Source: Chloroflexota bacterium (GTDB taxonomy: Bacteria > Chloroflexota > Dehalococcoidia > Lucifugimonadales > UBA3495). From it: a stretch of DNA of 64,000 nt. Below the pieces are notes generated by a model that searched no databases, was not told the origin of the DNA, and saw only the letters and a program-made list of their open reading frames with translations. Of this stretch, positions 42,828 to 51,886 are shown piece by piece. The stretch spans positions 1-64,000 of the forward strand of contig JAPPMU010000068.1 of the NCBI GenBank assembly GCA_028873965.1. The letters run 5' to 3'. A program made the translations under genes and the position numbers. Every line of letters begins with the position of its first letter. Positions within the stretch are counted from its first letter, which is position 1.

Positions 42828-44303
42828 CTACTTTGCGTTCGATTGGCGCGCGGCCTTCGCGATGTTCCGAAGCATCCCCCGGAATACGGCCGCGTGTGCC
42901 GGCCAGAGCGCATACCAGTAAACCAATCCGCCCAAACCCACCGGATCGAACTCGGCGGTCTGGTGTACCACCGACCCGCTGCCGTCCTCCGACGGCGTGA
43001 CTTCGAATTGCAGCCACGCCCGGCCGGGCAGTTTCATTTCCGCACAGAATCGGACCATGCGGCCCGGTTCGTATTTTTCCACCCGCCACCAGTCCACGGT
43101 GTCGCCTACGGCCATGTCGGACGGGTCGCGCCGGCCCCGGCGGACGCCAACGCCTCCAACCAGAAGGTCGATGAAACCGCGCATGCGCCACAGCGAATTG
43201 CCGAAATACCAGCCGACATCACCGCCGATACGCTTTACCGGCGTAAACGCCTCCTGCGGCGCGACAGGCACGGTCGCGGATCGCTTGTCCACCAGGCGCG
43301 TGCCGAAACGGACGCCGCCCCAAGTACGCGCCTTTCCAGAGGATGACAGGGCATCGGACCAGCGCGTTTCGGCGACCTCCCGGTCTTCGTTGCGCATCGC
43401 CGCCGCGATGGCATCCCTGATGCCCATGGGCTGGATCGGGAAAGCTTCGGATGCAGCCGGATCGGTCACCACGCTGGCATTGCGCAGGCTGTCGATGAGC
43501 TTGCGGCCGACCCGAGCGTAAAGCGGGGTCACCAGCCCCAACCACAGGCTGGACAGGCGAGGGGTGAGCGCCGGCACCGGCAGCATCACGCGGCGCAGGC
43601 GGCGCAAACGAGCGTACTCCCGCATCAAATCGCCGTAGGACACCACGTCTGCGCCGCCAATCTCGAATATCCGGTTGCCGTCCAGCGGGATGGTTATGGA
43701 CTGGCGCAGGTACTCCAGCAGGTCGTTGATCGCGATGGGCTGCGCGGCCACCGACACCCATCGCGGCGTGACCATGACCGGCAACCTCTCCACCAGGGCG
43801 CGCACCATCTCGAAGGAAACGCCACCCGAACCAATGACGATGGAAGCGCGGAACTCGATGACCTGCGCTTCGGATCCCCGCAGGATGTCGCCGACCTGCC
43901 GCCGGCTGCTCAGGTGGTCCGACAGGTTCCGCCCGTCGGAGCCAAGGCCGCCCAGGTAGATGATGCGGCGGACGCCGGTTTCCCGAGCGGCTTCGGCGAA
44001 GTTCTCAGCGCACCGCCGCTCCTCTTCAGCGAAGTCTCCCGAGGAACCCATGGAGTGCACCAGGTAAAATGCAACGTCCTGACCGCGCATGGCGTCCACC
44101 AGCGACGCGCGATCCAGCAGGTCGCCCCGCACCGCCTCGGTGGTTTCCGAGAGCGGGCTTCGGAGGTTCTCAGGCCGCCGCGCGATACAACGCACCCGGT
44201 AGCCGTCGCGTTGCAGGATGCTCAGCAGCCTGCCGCCGACGTAACCGGTCGCGCCCGTGAGGCAGATACGGGGATTGTCGCTGATGACCGTGGTGTCTGC
44301 CAT
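42828..44303 (-). CDS. NAD(P)-binding YbjT-like protein with DUF2867 domain
   Basis: A 491-residue two-domain protein. An N-terminal NAD(P)-binding atypical SDR (about 15-320) with TGATGYVGGRLL and YLVHSMGSS is followed by a C-terminal DUF2867 domain (about 330-485, VGWYFGNSLWRMRGFIDLLV, DTVDWWRVEKYEPGRMVRFC), which belongs to the polyketide-cyclase/START-like class. ATG at 44303 preferred (AGGGTG upstream); 44318 is alternative. This arrangement is common in Actinobacteria and Chloroflexota; the substrate is unknown, perhaps a quinone or lipid. Confidence 0.82.
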   Translation of the reverse strand: MADTTVISDNPRICLTGATGYVGGRLLSILQRDGYRVRCIARRPENLRSPLSETTEAVRGDLLDRASLVDAMRGQDVAFYLVHSMGSSGDFAEEERRCAENFAEAARETGVRRIIYLGGLGSDGRNLSDHLSSRRQVGDILRGSEAQVIEFRASIVIGSGGVSFEMVRALVERLPVMVTPRWVSVAAQPIAINDLLEYLRQSITIPLDGNRIFEIGGADVVSYGDLMREYARLRRLRRVMLPVPALTPRLSSLWLGLVTPLYARVGRKLIDSLRNASVVTDPAASEAFPIQPMGIRDAIAAAMRNEDREVAETRWSDALSSSGKARTWGGVRFGTRLVDKRSATVPVAPQEAFTPVKRIGGDVGWYFGNSLWRMRGFIDLLVGGVGVRRGRRDPSDMAVGDTVDWWRVEKYEPGRMVRFCAEMKLPGRAWLQFEVTPSEDGSGSVVHQTAEFDPVGLGGLVYWYALWPAHAAVFRGMLRNIAKAARQSNAK

Positions 44304-44348
44304 GACACCCTGCCCCATGTTTCGCAGTGTGGTGGCGATGGCGCGCCC

Positions 44349-45200
44349 TTAGAACCCCACCATCCACTGGGCGAAACGCTCCAGCAGTCCTTCCTCGCCG
44401 ATGGCGACCAGGCTATTCGCCGCGGTGTCCACGTCGATGCGCCCGTATGCCAGCAACAGGTAGGTGTTGGCGTTGCAGGCGACGACCATGTCAATGTCGT
44501 CCGAGCTGGGGTGCAGGCCCGCGCCGACCTGCACGCCATCGGGTTGCACCACCACGTCGACCGGCACCGCGTCGGACAGTGCAAAGTGGTAGCGGATTTC
44601 TCCGGACGGTGGGTCGTCGCCCGGGTTGTAGGCTGACCGGAGCCAACGCTCGGACATGCCCAGCAGCACCGGGATCGCGTCCGGATGCAGCGCGGCCTGC
44701 GGGTCGAACGCGCTGCGAATATCCCAGTCGTGCACCGCCAGTTCCTGGATGCGCTGGCTGACGTACTCACGGGCCGTCATGGTGCCGCGGCGGGGGTGCC
44801 AGCAATCGCAGCGCCAATCGTCGCCCGAGAAGCTGTTCAGCAGCGCGTGCAGTTCCCGGTAGTGCCGTTCAAAGGTGGGAACCAACTCGTCGCCCAGCGA
44901 AATGGAGTACGCGATGTCGGCGTCCGCGTTGGCGGCCGACATGGCCATATTGTCCGTGGGTGCGCTGAAGCCGGGAGGCGCCGCCGCATCACCCTGGCGG
45001 CCGCGGGTCATGCTGGTCATCTGCCGTTCGGCACGGTTGGTCAGGTGGCCGGCCACGTCGCGCACGGTCCAGGCGTCGCACGCCGAGTGTCGACGCAGGT
45101 CATCCGGCGACAAACCGCTCAGAAATTCGTTCAGTCCTCGGGCCAGCGTCCCGATTACCGCTACCTCCTGTTGGATTACCGCTTCGTCATAGGAAGTCAT
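44349..45200 (-). CDS. Maleylpyruvate isomerase-family (MDMPI, DinB-like) protein
   Basis: A 283-residue protein of the mycothiol-dependent maleylpyruvate isomerase/TIGR03083 family: N-terminal DinB-like four-helix bundle with metal-binding His residues (DVAGHLTNRAERQ; RIQELAVHDWDIRSAF) and a C-terminal MDMPI domain. It may use a low-molecular-weight thiol or Zn2+. The neighbour at 45253-46113 is a paralogue encoded in the same direction with a 52-bp gap. No thiol biosynthesis genes are present here. Confidence 0.75.
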   Translation of the reverse strand: MTSYDEAVIQQEVAVIGTLARGLNEFLSGLSPDDLRRHSACDAWTVRDVAGHLTNRAERQMTSMTRGRQGDAAAPPGFSAPTDNMAMSAANADADIAYSISLGDELVPTFERHYRELHALLNSFSGDDWRCDCWHPRRGTMTAREYVSQRIQELAVHDWDIRSAFDPQAALHPDAIPVLLGMSERWLRSAYNPGDDPPSGEIRYHFALSDAVPVDVVVQPDGVQVGAGLHPSSDDIDMVVACNANTYLLLAYGRIDVDTAANSLVAIGEEGLLERFAQWMVGF

Positions 45201-45252
45201 CGTGTGCCGTACCTGCAATTCCCCTATTGGGTTCGTCTGATGGATGTTTTAT

Positions 45253-46113
45253 TTACAGCCCGCCGAACCAACGGCCGAGGTTTCTTAAAGATACGTGCGC
45301 GATGGTATCGGCGGTTTGCGAGACCCTCACCCTGCCGGCGCGCTTGGCCGTGTTCCAGTCCACCCGGTTGTACAGGCACAGCAGGTAGGTGTTGGCGTCG
45401 GCGCGGATGGTCAGTTCGGGTTGGTTCTCCGGGGAGCACTCCGACACGGTGTACGCGTCGCCGGTCACCACCACGTCGTGCTGGAGGGTCGCCCCTTCGG
45501 TGCCGCCGCCAATCTCGAACCGATAGATGGCCGGCGTGGTCAGCGGAGCGCTGGGCCGGAAGCAGAGCTGGTACCACATCTCGGACGCGGGGAGCAGCGC
45601 GACGATCCCATCGGCGTCCAGGTCACCTTCGCCGGTGTTTCCGGCCCGCATGTCCCAGTCATGGATCACCAATTCCTGGATTCTCAGATCCACGTAGCTT
45701 TCAGCGGTGATGGTTCCCCGCCGCCGGTGCCAGCAGCCGATGGACCAGTCGGACCAGCCTTGCAGCATCACGTCCAGGTCTTCGTAGTTTTGATGGAAAA
45801 CGTCCAACAGGTCGTCGCCCCAATCGTGGCGCGTCTGCACGTTGCTGGTGGCATTGGAAGCCTGCACTTGGTCAGGGGTCGGCAGGATGCTCTCGCCTTC
45901 CGGCGGGCCTCCCTGGCCGGCCAGTCTCCGCTGCATGGCTTCCTGCTGCCGGACGGCGCCGCCGGCCAGGTGAGCGGCGACGGTTCCCACGTCCCACTCG
46001 GAGCAGGCGGACTGCGCGTTGAGCTCTTCGTCGGAACTGGCGGACAGGCGGCCGTGGATGTCTCCGGCCAGCCGTTTGATCAGGGCAATTTTCGTAGCTA
46101 CATCCATGGGCAT
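45253..46113 (-). CDS. Maleylpyruvate isomerase-family protein, paralogue
   Basis: A 286-residue paralogue of the downstream protein. Shared blocks include SACSEWDVGTVAAHLAGGAV, WSIGCWHRRRGTITAESYVD and LRIQELVIHDWDMRAG. The His/Asp of VIHDWD and the His of AAHLAG correspond to the metal ligands of the DinB fold. GGAGG precedes the ATG. Upstream gene of the pair. Function inferred at family level only. Confidence 0.75.
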   Translation of the reverse strand: MPMDVATKIALIKRLAGDIHGRLSASSDEELNAQSACSEWDVGTVAAHLAGGAVRQQEAMQRRLAGQGGPPEGESILPTPDQVQASNATSNVQTRHDWGDDLLDVFHQNYEDLDVMLQGWSDWSIGCWHRRRGTITAESYVDLRIQELVIHDWDMRAGNTGEGDLDADGIVALLPASEMWYQLCFRPSAPLTTPAIYRFEIGGGTEGATLQHDVVVTGDAYTVSECSPENQPELTIRADANTYLLCLYNRVDWNTAKRAGRVRVSQTADTIAHVSLRNLGRWFGGL

Positions 46114-46231
46114 GGTGGTTCGCCTCCACGCGTTAAATGGGGTTGGATCTTCGGCGGCATAAGTGTATCACGGCGACCCATTCCCGACGCCACCGGGCAT
46201 ATCTTGCAGGATTCGGCGCGTACAAAAGAGA

Positions 46232-46258
46232 GCGGGTCCGCATCAATCGCGGACCCGC
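46232..46258 (-). terminator. Terminator of the BNR-propeller gene
   Basis: A perfect 10-bp stem (gcgggtccgc and gcggacccgc, 7-nt loop), with TCTCTTTT after it on the minus strand, 27 bp beyond the stop. Confidence 0.8.
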
Positions 46259-46284
46259 GCAAACCTTCAGGTTGCTTGAGACGT

Positions 46285-47274
46285 TCAGTTGGGGAACCAC
46301 GCCACCGAGGAGATCTCGCTGAACTCGCGGTCGAACTTGCTCCACGACGCGCCGGCATCCGCCGACTGGTACAGGTAGCCGTACCGGCTCCCGGCCAGCA
46401 GGAAGTCGGGGTTCTGCGCCTGGGAGTTCACCACCCACATCGCCGTGTTGGGCTCCACGGGCAAGGACAGGCTGTTCCAGGTCGCTCCGGCGTCGGTAGA
46501 GCGCATGACCACGCCGGTGGACCCGGGGGTGGTGTCACCGAACGTGGTGAAGATGGTCTGCGGGTCGTCGGCCTTCACCTTGATGCCGCGCGGGTATCCC
46601 AGGGGGAAGTTCTGTCGCACGTCCAGGTTCCGCCACGAGCCACCGTCGTCGTCGCTGAGGAACACGTCGTCGTTCACCATCACCACCACCCGGTGAGGCG
46701 GGCCGGCGGTCACGGTGACGTTGTGGATGTCCATGTTGGGGATTTCCTGGTGCGGCACGGTTTCCCAGGTATCGCCGCCGTCGGAGCTGTGGCGCAGGCC
46801 GTCCACTTCGATGCCCACCCAGACGCTGTTGCCGTTGGTCGGGTCAATGGCGATGCCGGTAACGCGCGGCACGCCCACGGCCGGGCACTCGGCGGCCACC
46901 TCGCAGGGACGGTGTTCCCAGGTGGCGCCGCCATCGCGCGTGCGGTAGATCTGGCACGGGTTCGGTGTGCCGGTGCCGGCGAACCCGACCTGCGGGTTGG
47001 AGGGATCGAAGGCGATGGCCCAGACGGCGGTGCCGTCCATGGGTGTGCTGACCGCGTGCCAGGTGTCGCCGTTGTCGTCGCTGCGGATGATGCCCTTGTC
47101 GCATCCGGCCAGCACGCTGGACGTCGTCCCGGGAACAGGGGTCAGGCAGCGCACCACGGCGTCCGAGTGTATGCCCTGCGTGATACCCACGCGCCGCCAG
47201 GAGCCGCCGCTGTCGGTGCTGCGCATGACGCCCTGCCCGGCAGTGCCTACCAGGATAGTGATTCCGTCTGCCAT
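46285..47274 (-). CDS. BNR/sialidase-like beta-propeller protein
   Basis: A 329-residue beta-propeller built from Asp-box repeats (SxDxGxTW): MRSTDSGGSWRRV, IIRSDDNGDTWHAV, YRTRDGGATWEHR, LRHSSDGGDTWETV, FLSDDDGGSWRNL, MRSTDAGATWNSL, YQSADAGASWSKF. Seven boxes at near 45-residue spacing fit a full propeller, and there is no signal peptide. Similar proteins are called glycosyl hydrolase (GH33-like, VPS10-like), but no sialidase catalytic residues are recognised, so a binding or scaffolding role is as likely. Confidence 0.8.
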   Translation of the reverse strand: MADGITILVGTAGQGVMRSTDSGGSWRRVGITQGIHSDAVVRCLTPVPGTTSSVLAGCDKGIIRSDDNGDTWHAVSTPMDGTAVWAIAFDPSNPQVGFAGTGTPNPCQIYRTRDGGATWEHRPCEVAAECPAVGVPRVTGIAIDPTNGNSVWVGIEVDGLRHSSDGGDTWETVPHQEIPNMDIHNVTVTAGPPHRVVVMVNDDVFLSDDDGGSWRNLDVRQNFPLGYPRGIKVKADDPQTIFTTFGDTTPGSTGVVMRSTDAGATWNSLSLPVEPNTAMWVVNSQAQNPDFLLAGSRYGYLYQSADAGASWSKFDREFSEISSVAWFPN

Positions 47275-47383
47275 GATGATGCCTCCTTGTCGTCGATTAC
47301 CTTGGATGTGTTGCGGGTAAAGGATTGTGGATGCAGTCTATTTGGCGACATGATAACGCCGACGAACGGCGTTTGCTATACCG

Positions 47384-48205
47384 CTATCCCCCAACGACAT
47401 CTTCCGTTTCCGCCTGTTGCAGAAGGGAGGCCACCAGCTCGGCCAGTGCGTTGACCTCGTTGGCCACGTAATGCCGGTCCATGGTTGGGTTTTCGATTTC
47501 TTCGTAAACGTACTTGACGGCGTAGGGCGTCAGGGTGGCCAGGTGCGCGAACGGCTGCGCCTCGCCGACCCCATTGTCAGCCAGAATAGCCAGCAAGTCT
47601 GCGACGTTGTGGGTCCGTTCGTAACGTTGCCCCAGCAGCGTGATCCATGCCTTGAATGCCAGTTCAGCGCCGCGCTGAGCGTGAAACCCGAAAATGTTCT
47701 CGCTGAAAGTTTCGTCATCAAATACCATGCCCAACAGAGCGCGAGTCTGGCCCTGGCACATACGCATCAACTCGCGCGCGTTATCCAACTCTGACACTAT
47801 CTCCTCCCCCGGCAGGGTCTCGTGAGCGCCATAGAGTATGAGGCCCTCGCGCCAGGCGCGGCCGGCAACGTGGTTGATCGAACGTTTTTTGGTCCGGTAT
47901 TCAGCCTCAGTCCAAACGATCACGTCGACGTAGTTGGCAGGTTCGACGGCGGCGGAAAGTGCGATAGCGCGGGCGCGTTCACGCAGATCGGCCCGTTCTT
48001 GGGCGGTCAGTTCAACCTCGTCGGCAACTATTGCCAGGTCAACGTCGCTGTCGTGGCGATGGTCGCCGCGGGCTCGGGAGCCGTACAGTATTACGCAGCG
48101 GGCCTGGAGCGCACTCCCCACCGCATCGGCCATTTGCCGGATTGATGCGAGGTCGGCGTCCGGTTGGGAAAGGACGGCCTTGGCAGTTTCAGGTGATAAG
48201 CTCAT
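47384..48205 (-). CDS. MNT nucleotidyltransferase-HEPN fusion protein
   Basis: A 273-residue single polypeptide. Residues about 15-125 are a minimal nucleotidyltransferase with GSRARGDHRHDSDVDLAI (Gly42-Ser43, DxD at Asp54/Asp56, third Asp94). Residues about 135-265 are a HEPN helical domain with RYERTH (Arg194 to His199), the RxxxxH motif of HEPN ribonucleases. MNT and HEPN usually form a two-gene toxin-antitoxin system in which the MNT enzyme silences the HEPN toxin by AMPylation; here both are fused. The ATG at 48205 is the first in frame. Confidence 0.85.
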   Translation of the reverse strand: MSLSPETAKAVLSQPDADLASIRQMADAVGSALQARCVILYGSRARGDHRHDSDVDLAIVADEVELTAQERADLRERARAIALSAAVEPANYVDVIVWTEAEYRTKKRSINHVAGRAWREGLILYGAHETLPGEEIVSELDNARELMRMCQGQTRALLGMVFDDETFSENIFGFHAQRGAELAFKAWITLLGQRYERTHNVADLLAILADNGVGEAQPFAHLATLTPYAVKYVYEEIENPTMDRHYVANEVNALAELVASLLQQAETEDVVGG

Positions 48206-48248
48206 AACGGCCTCGGCCCGGATGATAGCACAGGAGTATTAACCAGCA

Positions 48249-48274
48249 CCGGGGCGGTACGGATACCGCCCCGG
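48249..48274 (-). terminator. GC-rich hairpin after the MFS gene
   Basis: An 11-bp perfect stem (ccggggcggta and taccgccccgg) lies 32 bp beyond the stop of the MFS gene at 48306. The T run is weak, so termination is plausible but not certain. Confidence 0.6.
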
Positions 48275-48305
48275 CAAAGTCGCGTTATCGAAACCGGCAG
48301 CCGCG

Positions 48306-49844
48306 TCAGTCGCCGTTGCCGGAAGTTGCCGGAGCCGGGGTCGTGCCGGGCGCTGCCGGACTGGGAGCGGGGGCCGGTGGTGTCGATTCGGCTCCAGTTC
48401 TGAACTCGGGCGGCAGCTCGTCCTCCCAGTCGGGCAACTGGTGGGTGTGGGTATTGGGCAGGCAGAGAATGGCGATGACGCCACCCAGGCTCATAACAAA
48501 GGACAGCAGAATGGTCCAGCAGTAGGGGTTGTCGAGGATCACGGGGAACCCCAGCTCGGTGACGCCGATGAACAGTCCGCTGCCCAACAGCGCTCCGCTG
48601 GCCATTCCCGCGCCCGCGCCCATCATCTGGAAGCCGTAGGCGCTGCCGATGGGAGCTCTACCGTAGTACTGGCGATTGATGATGGGGAAGGCTGACATCT
48701 CGCCGCCGAAGCCGATGCCGAACAGTACGGCGAAGAGGTAGAACATCCAGAGTTGGTCGGCGAACAGCAGGATCAGCACGGGGACAAACTGGAGGGTAAA
48801 GCAGGCGGCCATCACCCATTTGCTGCCCAGCAGGTCGGCCGCGATGGGAGCGCCAAACCGGGTTATGGTGCTGGTCAGGTGCATGGTCCCCGCGATACTG
48901 ATTCCGATGGCCGAGGCGCCAACCAGCGCCTTGTCCACGCCCTGGTAGCCTCCTTCCGGGCGCAACAGGTCCACCACCATGACCTGTAGGAACATGATGA
49001 TGATGGCGTGGCCGGCGCACCCCCAGTAGTGGATGCCGACCAGGTTCCAGAATGTCGGGGTCTTGCGCGCCTGTCGCAGGAAAACCCGGGCCCGCTCTTT
49101 GGCGCCTCTGCCGGTAGTGGGAGCGGCGCGCAGCGGCTCGTTGGGGTCGGCGCCCAACTGCCGCATTCCCACGTCTTCCGGGGAGTTGTGGAACAGCCGG
49201 GTGAGCAACAGGAGAACCGCGCCGCCGACAATGCCGGGGATCCAGAAAGCCATCCTGATCCCGATGCTGTCAGCGCTGAAGATCGGCAGGGAATCCGCCC
49301 ATGCCTTACCCTGTCCCAACGAGAAGAAGGCAACCAGTCCGACCATGATGGCGGGCACGATCACCGGGCCGACTCCCTGGGAAGACTGGAGCAACCCCAT
49401 GCCCAATCCCAGGTGGCGGCGGAACCACGATGTCACGGACACCGTGAGGGGAACCTGGAATATTCCCATGGAGGCGCTGAGCATCACCCCAAAGAACAGG
49501 TAGAGATGCCACAACTCCGTCATGAACCCGGCGAGGATCATGCTGACGATGTACAGGGAAGCGCCCAGCGTGAGCGTAAACCGGGCTCCGTATCGATCAC
49601 CAAGCCAACCGGAGGGAGGGCCGAACATACCCGACACCACCCATTGCAGCGAGAAGGCGAACAGGATGAGCCCCTCGCTCCACCCGAAGACCTGGGAAAT
49701 AATGGGCACCAACGCCGGGAAGGACATGCGGAAGGACGACGATACCAGCCGCATCAATGCCGTGATGAAAACGATCACCCAAGCGTAGTGGATGCGATAA
49801 CCGGCCAGCGCAAATTGGTCGGGGCGGAAGTTTACTGCGGACAT
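48306..49844 (-). CDS. MFS transporter (oxalate/formate antiporter-like)
   Basis: A 512-residue membrane protein with about 12 transmembrane segments, a loop 2-3 motif GWLGDRYGARFTL and a cytoplasmic C-tail rich in Pro/Ala/Thr (about 475-512). The architecture matches the oxalate/formate antiporter (OFA) family. No gene next to it names a substrate. Confidence 0.87.
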   Translation of the reverse strand: MSAVNFRPDQFALAGYRIHYAWVIVFITALMRLVSSSFRMSFPALVPIISQVFGWSEGLILFAFSLQWVVSGMFGPPSGWLGDRYGARFTLTLGASLYIVSMILAGFMTELWHLYLFFGVMLSASMGIFQVPLTVSVTSWFRRHLGLGMGLLQSSQGVGPVIVPAIMVGLVAFFSLGQGKAWADSLPIFSADSIGIRMAFWIPGIVGGAVLLLLTRLFHNSPEDVGMRQLGADPNEPLRAAPTTGRGAKERARVFLRQARKTPTFWNLVGIHYWGCAGHAIIIMFLQVMVVDLLRPEGGYQGVDKALVGASAIGISIAGTMHLTSTITRFGAPIAADLLGSKWVMAACFTLQFVPVLILLFADQLWMFYLFAVLFGIGFGGEMSAFPIINRQYYGRAPIGSAYGFQMMGAGAGMASGALLGSGLFIGVTELGFPVILDNPYCWTILLSFVMSLGGVIAILCLPNTHTHQLPDWEDELPPEFRTGAESTPPAPAPSPAAPGTTPAPATSGNGD

Positions 49845-49993
49845 AATCCTCTCCCTTAAGCGCCGCAGTATGCTCTTGCGTCCGATACTGTGTCAAGGAA
49901 ATTATTTGCGGAATCCCGCCGTCGCCGTTCATCGACCGAGGGTTCGGCGACCGAGGGTTCGGCGTCGCGGCGACAACGCCCGCTAACCCGGTG

Positions 49994-50779
49994 TCAACGC
50001 GGACGGGCCGGCGCGGGCCCCAGGTGGCTGCCCGCGTCGACCAGAATGGTTTCCCCGGTCACGTGTTCCGCGCCTTCCAGCAGCCAGACCACCGGTTCCG
50101 ACACCGTTTCGGGGGTGCCGGCCGAGCCCAGCGGCGCGGACGCGGCGTAGCGGTCGATGAAACCCTGGTAGTTCTCCTCGCCCAGGCCCTCTCGCCACCA
50201 GCGGGTCTGCATCACGCCGGGGCAGACCGCGTTGACGCGGATCTCCGGCGCCAGGGCTCGCGCTAGCGAATAGGTCATCACGTTGAGCGCCGCCTTGGAC
50301 GCCGCGTAGGCGATGGAACTGCCGGAGCCGCTGAAACCCGACCCCGACGAAACGTTGACGATGGCGCCGCTGCCCTGCTCCTGCATGGCCGGTGTCACTG
50401 CGCGTACCATCTGGAACGCGCCCACCACGTTCACCGACAGCACGCGCTGGAAGTCCTCGGAAGTCAGACCCTCCAGGTCGTAGTGCGGAACGATCACCGA
50501 CGTGGCGGCGTTGTTAACCAGGCCGTCGATGCGTCCCCACCGTTCCAGCGCCGTGGCCGCCATGCGGCGGCAGTCCCCGTCCTCTGATACGTCGGCCTGG
50601 CACAGAATAGCCTCGCCGCCGAGGCTTCGGCACGCCTCGGCAGTGGCCTGGGCTTCGGCCTCGCTTTTGGTGTAGTTGATAACCACTCGGCCGCCCTTGC
50701 CCGCCAGGCGCTGGGCCACGGCCGCGCCCAAGCCGGTTGCCGATCCCGTCACAATGAATATGCCGTCCTTGATTTCCAT
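49994..50779 (-). CDS. Short-chain dehydrogenase/reductase (SDR)
   Basis: A 261-residue classical SDR. Rossmann motif TGSATGLGAAVA (TGxxxGxG), NNAATS for the adenine-binding NNAG-like loop, and the catalytic Ser/Tyr/Lys set in VNVSSGSG and AYAASKAAL. The C-terminus ends in the usual ETILVDAGSHLG strand. NADP versus NAD is not decided by motif. Divergent from the SDR at 50903, with a short shared promoter region. Probably oxidises or reduces a secondary alcohol. Confidence 0.88.
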   Translation of the reverse strand: MEIKDGIFIVTGSATGLGAAVAQRLAGKGGRVVINYTKSEAEAQATAEACRSLGGEAILCQADVSEDGDCRRMAATALERWGRIDGLVNNAATSVIVPHYDLEGLTSEDFQRVLSVNVVGAFQMVRAVTPAMQEQGSGAIVNVSSGSGFSGSGSSIAYAASKAALNVMTYSLARALAPEIRVNAVCPGVMQTRWWREGLGEENYQGFIDRYAASAPLGSAGTPETVSEPVVWLLEGAEHVTGETILVDAGSHLGPAPARPR

Positions 50780-50902
50780 TCCGCTTACCTCAGTCAGTGT
50801 CGTAGCAATCTGGCGCGATTATATCGAACGAGCGCGTTGAACTTGACCCGGCCAATGGTCAGGCTACAATCGTCCCACCATAGAGTGTCAGGAGGCGAAA
50901 CC

Positions 50903-51654
50903 ATGCGGCTGGAAAACAAGGTCGCCATCATCAGCGGCGGAGCCCGGGGAATGGGCGCGCAGGAGGCCCGGCTGTTCGCCAGCGAGGGCGCGCGGGTTGT
51001 CATCGGCGACGTGCTGGACGACGTGGGGCGTCAAACCGAAGCCGAGATCAACGAGACGGGCGCAGAGTGCCTTTTCGTTCACCTCGACGTCACCAGCGAG
51101 GATGACTGGCGCAATGCTGTATCGGCCGCGGTGTCGCGCTTCGGCAGGGTGGACATCCTGGTCAACAACGCCGGCATATCCACCCGTGGCGGCATCGAAG
51201 ACATGACCGCGGAGCAGTGGGAGCTCACCATGGACATCAACGTCAAGGGCGTGTTCCTGGGCACCCGCGAGGTGATACCGGCCATGCGGGACGCGGGTGG
51301 CGGCTCCATCATTAACATATCGTCGGGCGCGGGGATCGCGCCGGCCCCGGGTACTTCCGGGGCCTACGCCGCCAGCAAGGGGGCCGTGCGGCTCTTCACC
51401 AGTCCACCGCCATCCAGTACGCCGGCGAGGGTATCCGGTGCAACTCGGTACACCCCGGCCCGGTGCAGACCCCCATGCTGGGCGACACGCCGGACGACGA
51501 GGAACGGATCGCCGCGCAGGTGGGGCGGGTCCCGCTGGGGCGCGTGGGCCAGCCCATCGAGATCGCTTACGGCGTGCTCTACCTGGCCAGCGACGAGTCT
51601 TCGTTCGTCACCGGCTCCGAGGTGGTGATCGACGGAGGGCGGACGGCCCAGTAG
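50903..51654 (+). pseudogene. SDR gene with a one-base deletion near 51401
   Basis: The N-terminal frame gives SGGARGMGAQEARLF, NNAGISTRG and the catalytic SSGAG...GAYAASKGAVRLFT. After 51400 the same frame becomes meaningless, while the frame one base back gives MQTPMLGDTPDDEERIAAQV and SFVTGSEVVIDGGRTAQ, the normal SDR C-terminus. Adding one A at 51401 (ACCAAGTCC) restores a standard 250-residue SDR. AGGAGG precedes the ATG at 50903. Either a recent pseudogene or a base-call error in this molecule. Confidence 0.85.
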
Positions 51655-51681
51655 TGGATCCGTCGCAATGAGTCGCGGAGT

Positions 51682-51840
51682 CTCACGCGTACCCAGTTTG
51701 ACCCGAACAGTCATTGCGAGCGAAGCGCGGCAATCCCGTTGCTAAGGGGGTCAACCTTCAGGCAACGAGATCGCCACGTCGCTTCGCTCCTCGCGATGAC
51801 AAGATGACAAAATGGGTACGCATAATGGGTACGCATGAGG
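51682..51840. repeat. R1 element with outer arms, copy 5
   Basis: Left outer arm ctcacgcgtacccagttt, inner ends cattgcgagcgaagcgcgg and cttcgctcctcgcgatgac, right outer arm tgggtacgcatgagg preceded by a second copy of the arm (51813-51840). It lies just upstream of the MFS gene. Confidence 0.85.
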
Positions 51841-51886
51841 TGGCGGAGTAGATGCCTGACCCCGTCGGTCAAAGGAGGACAACCGC

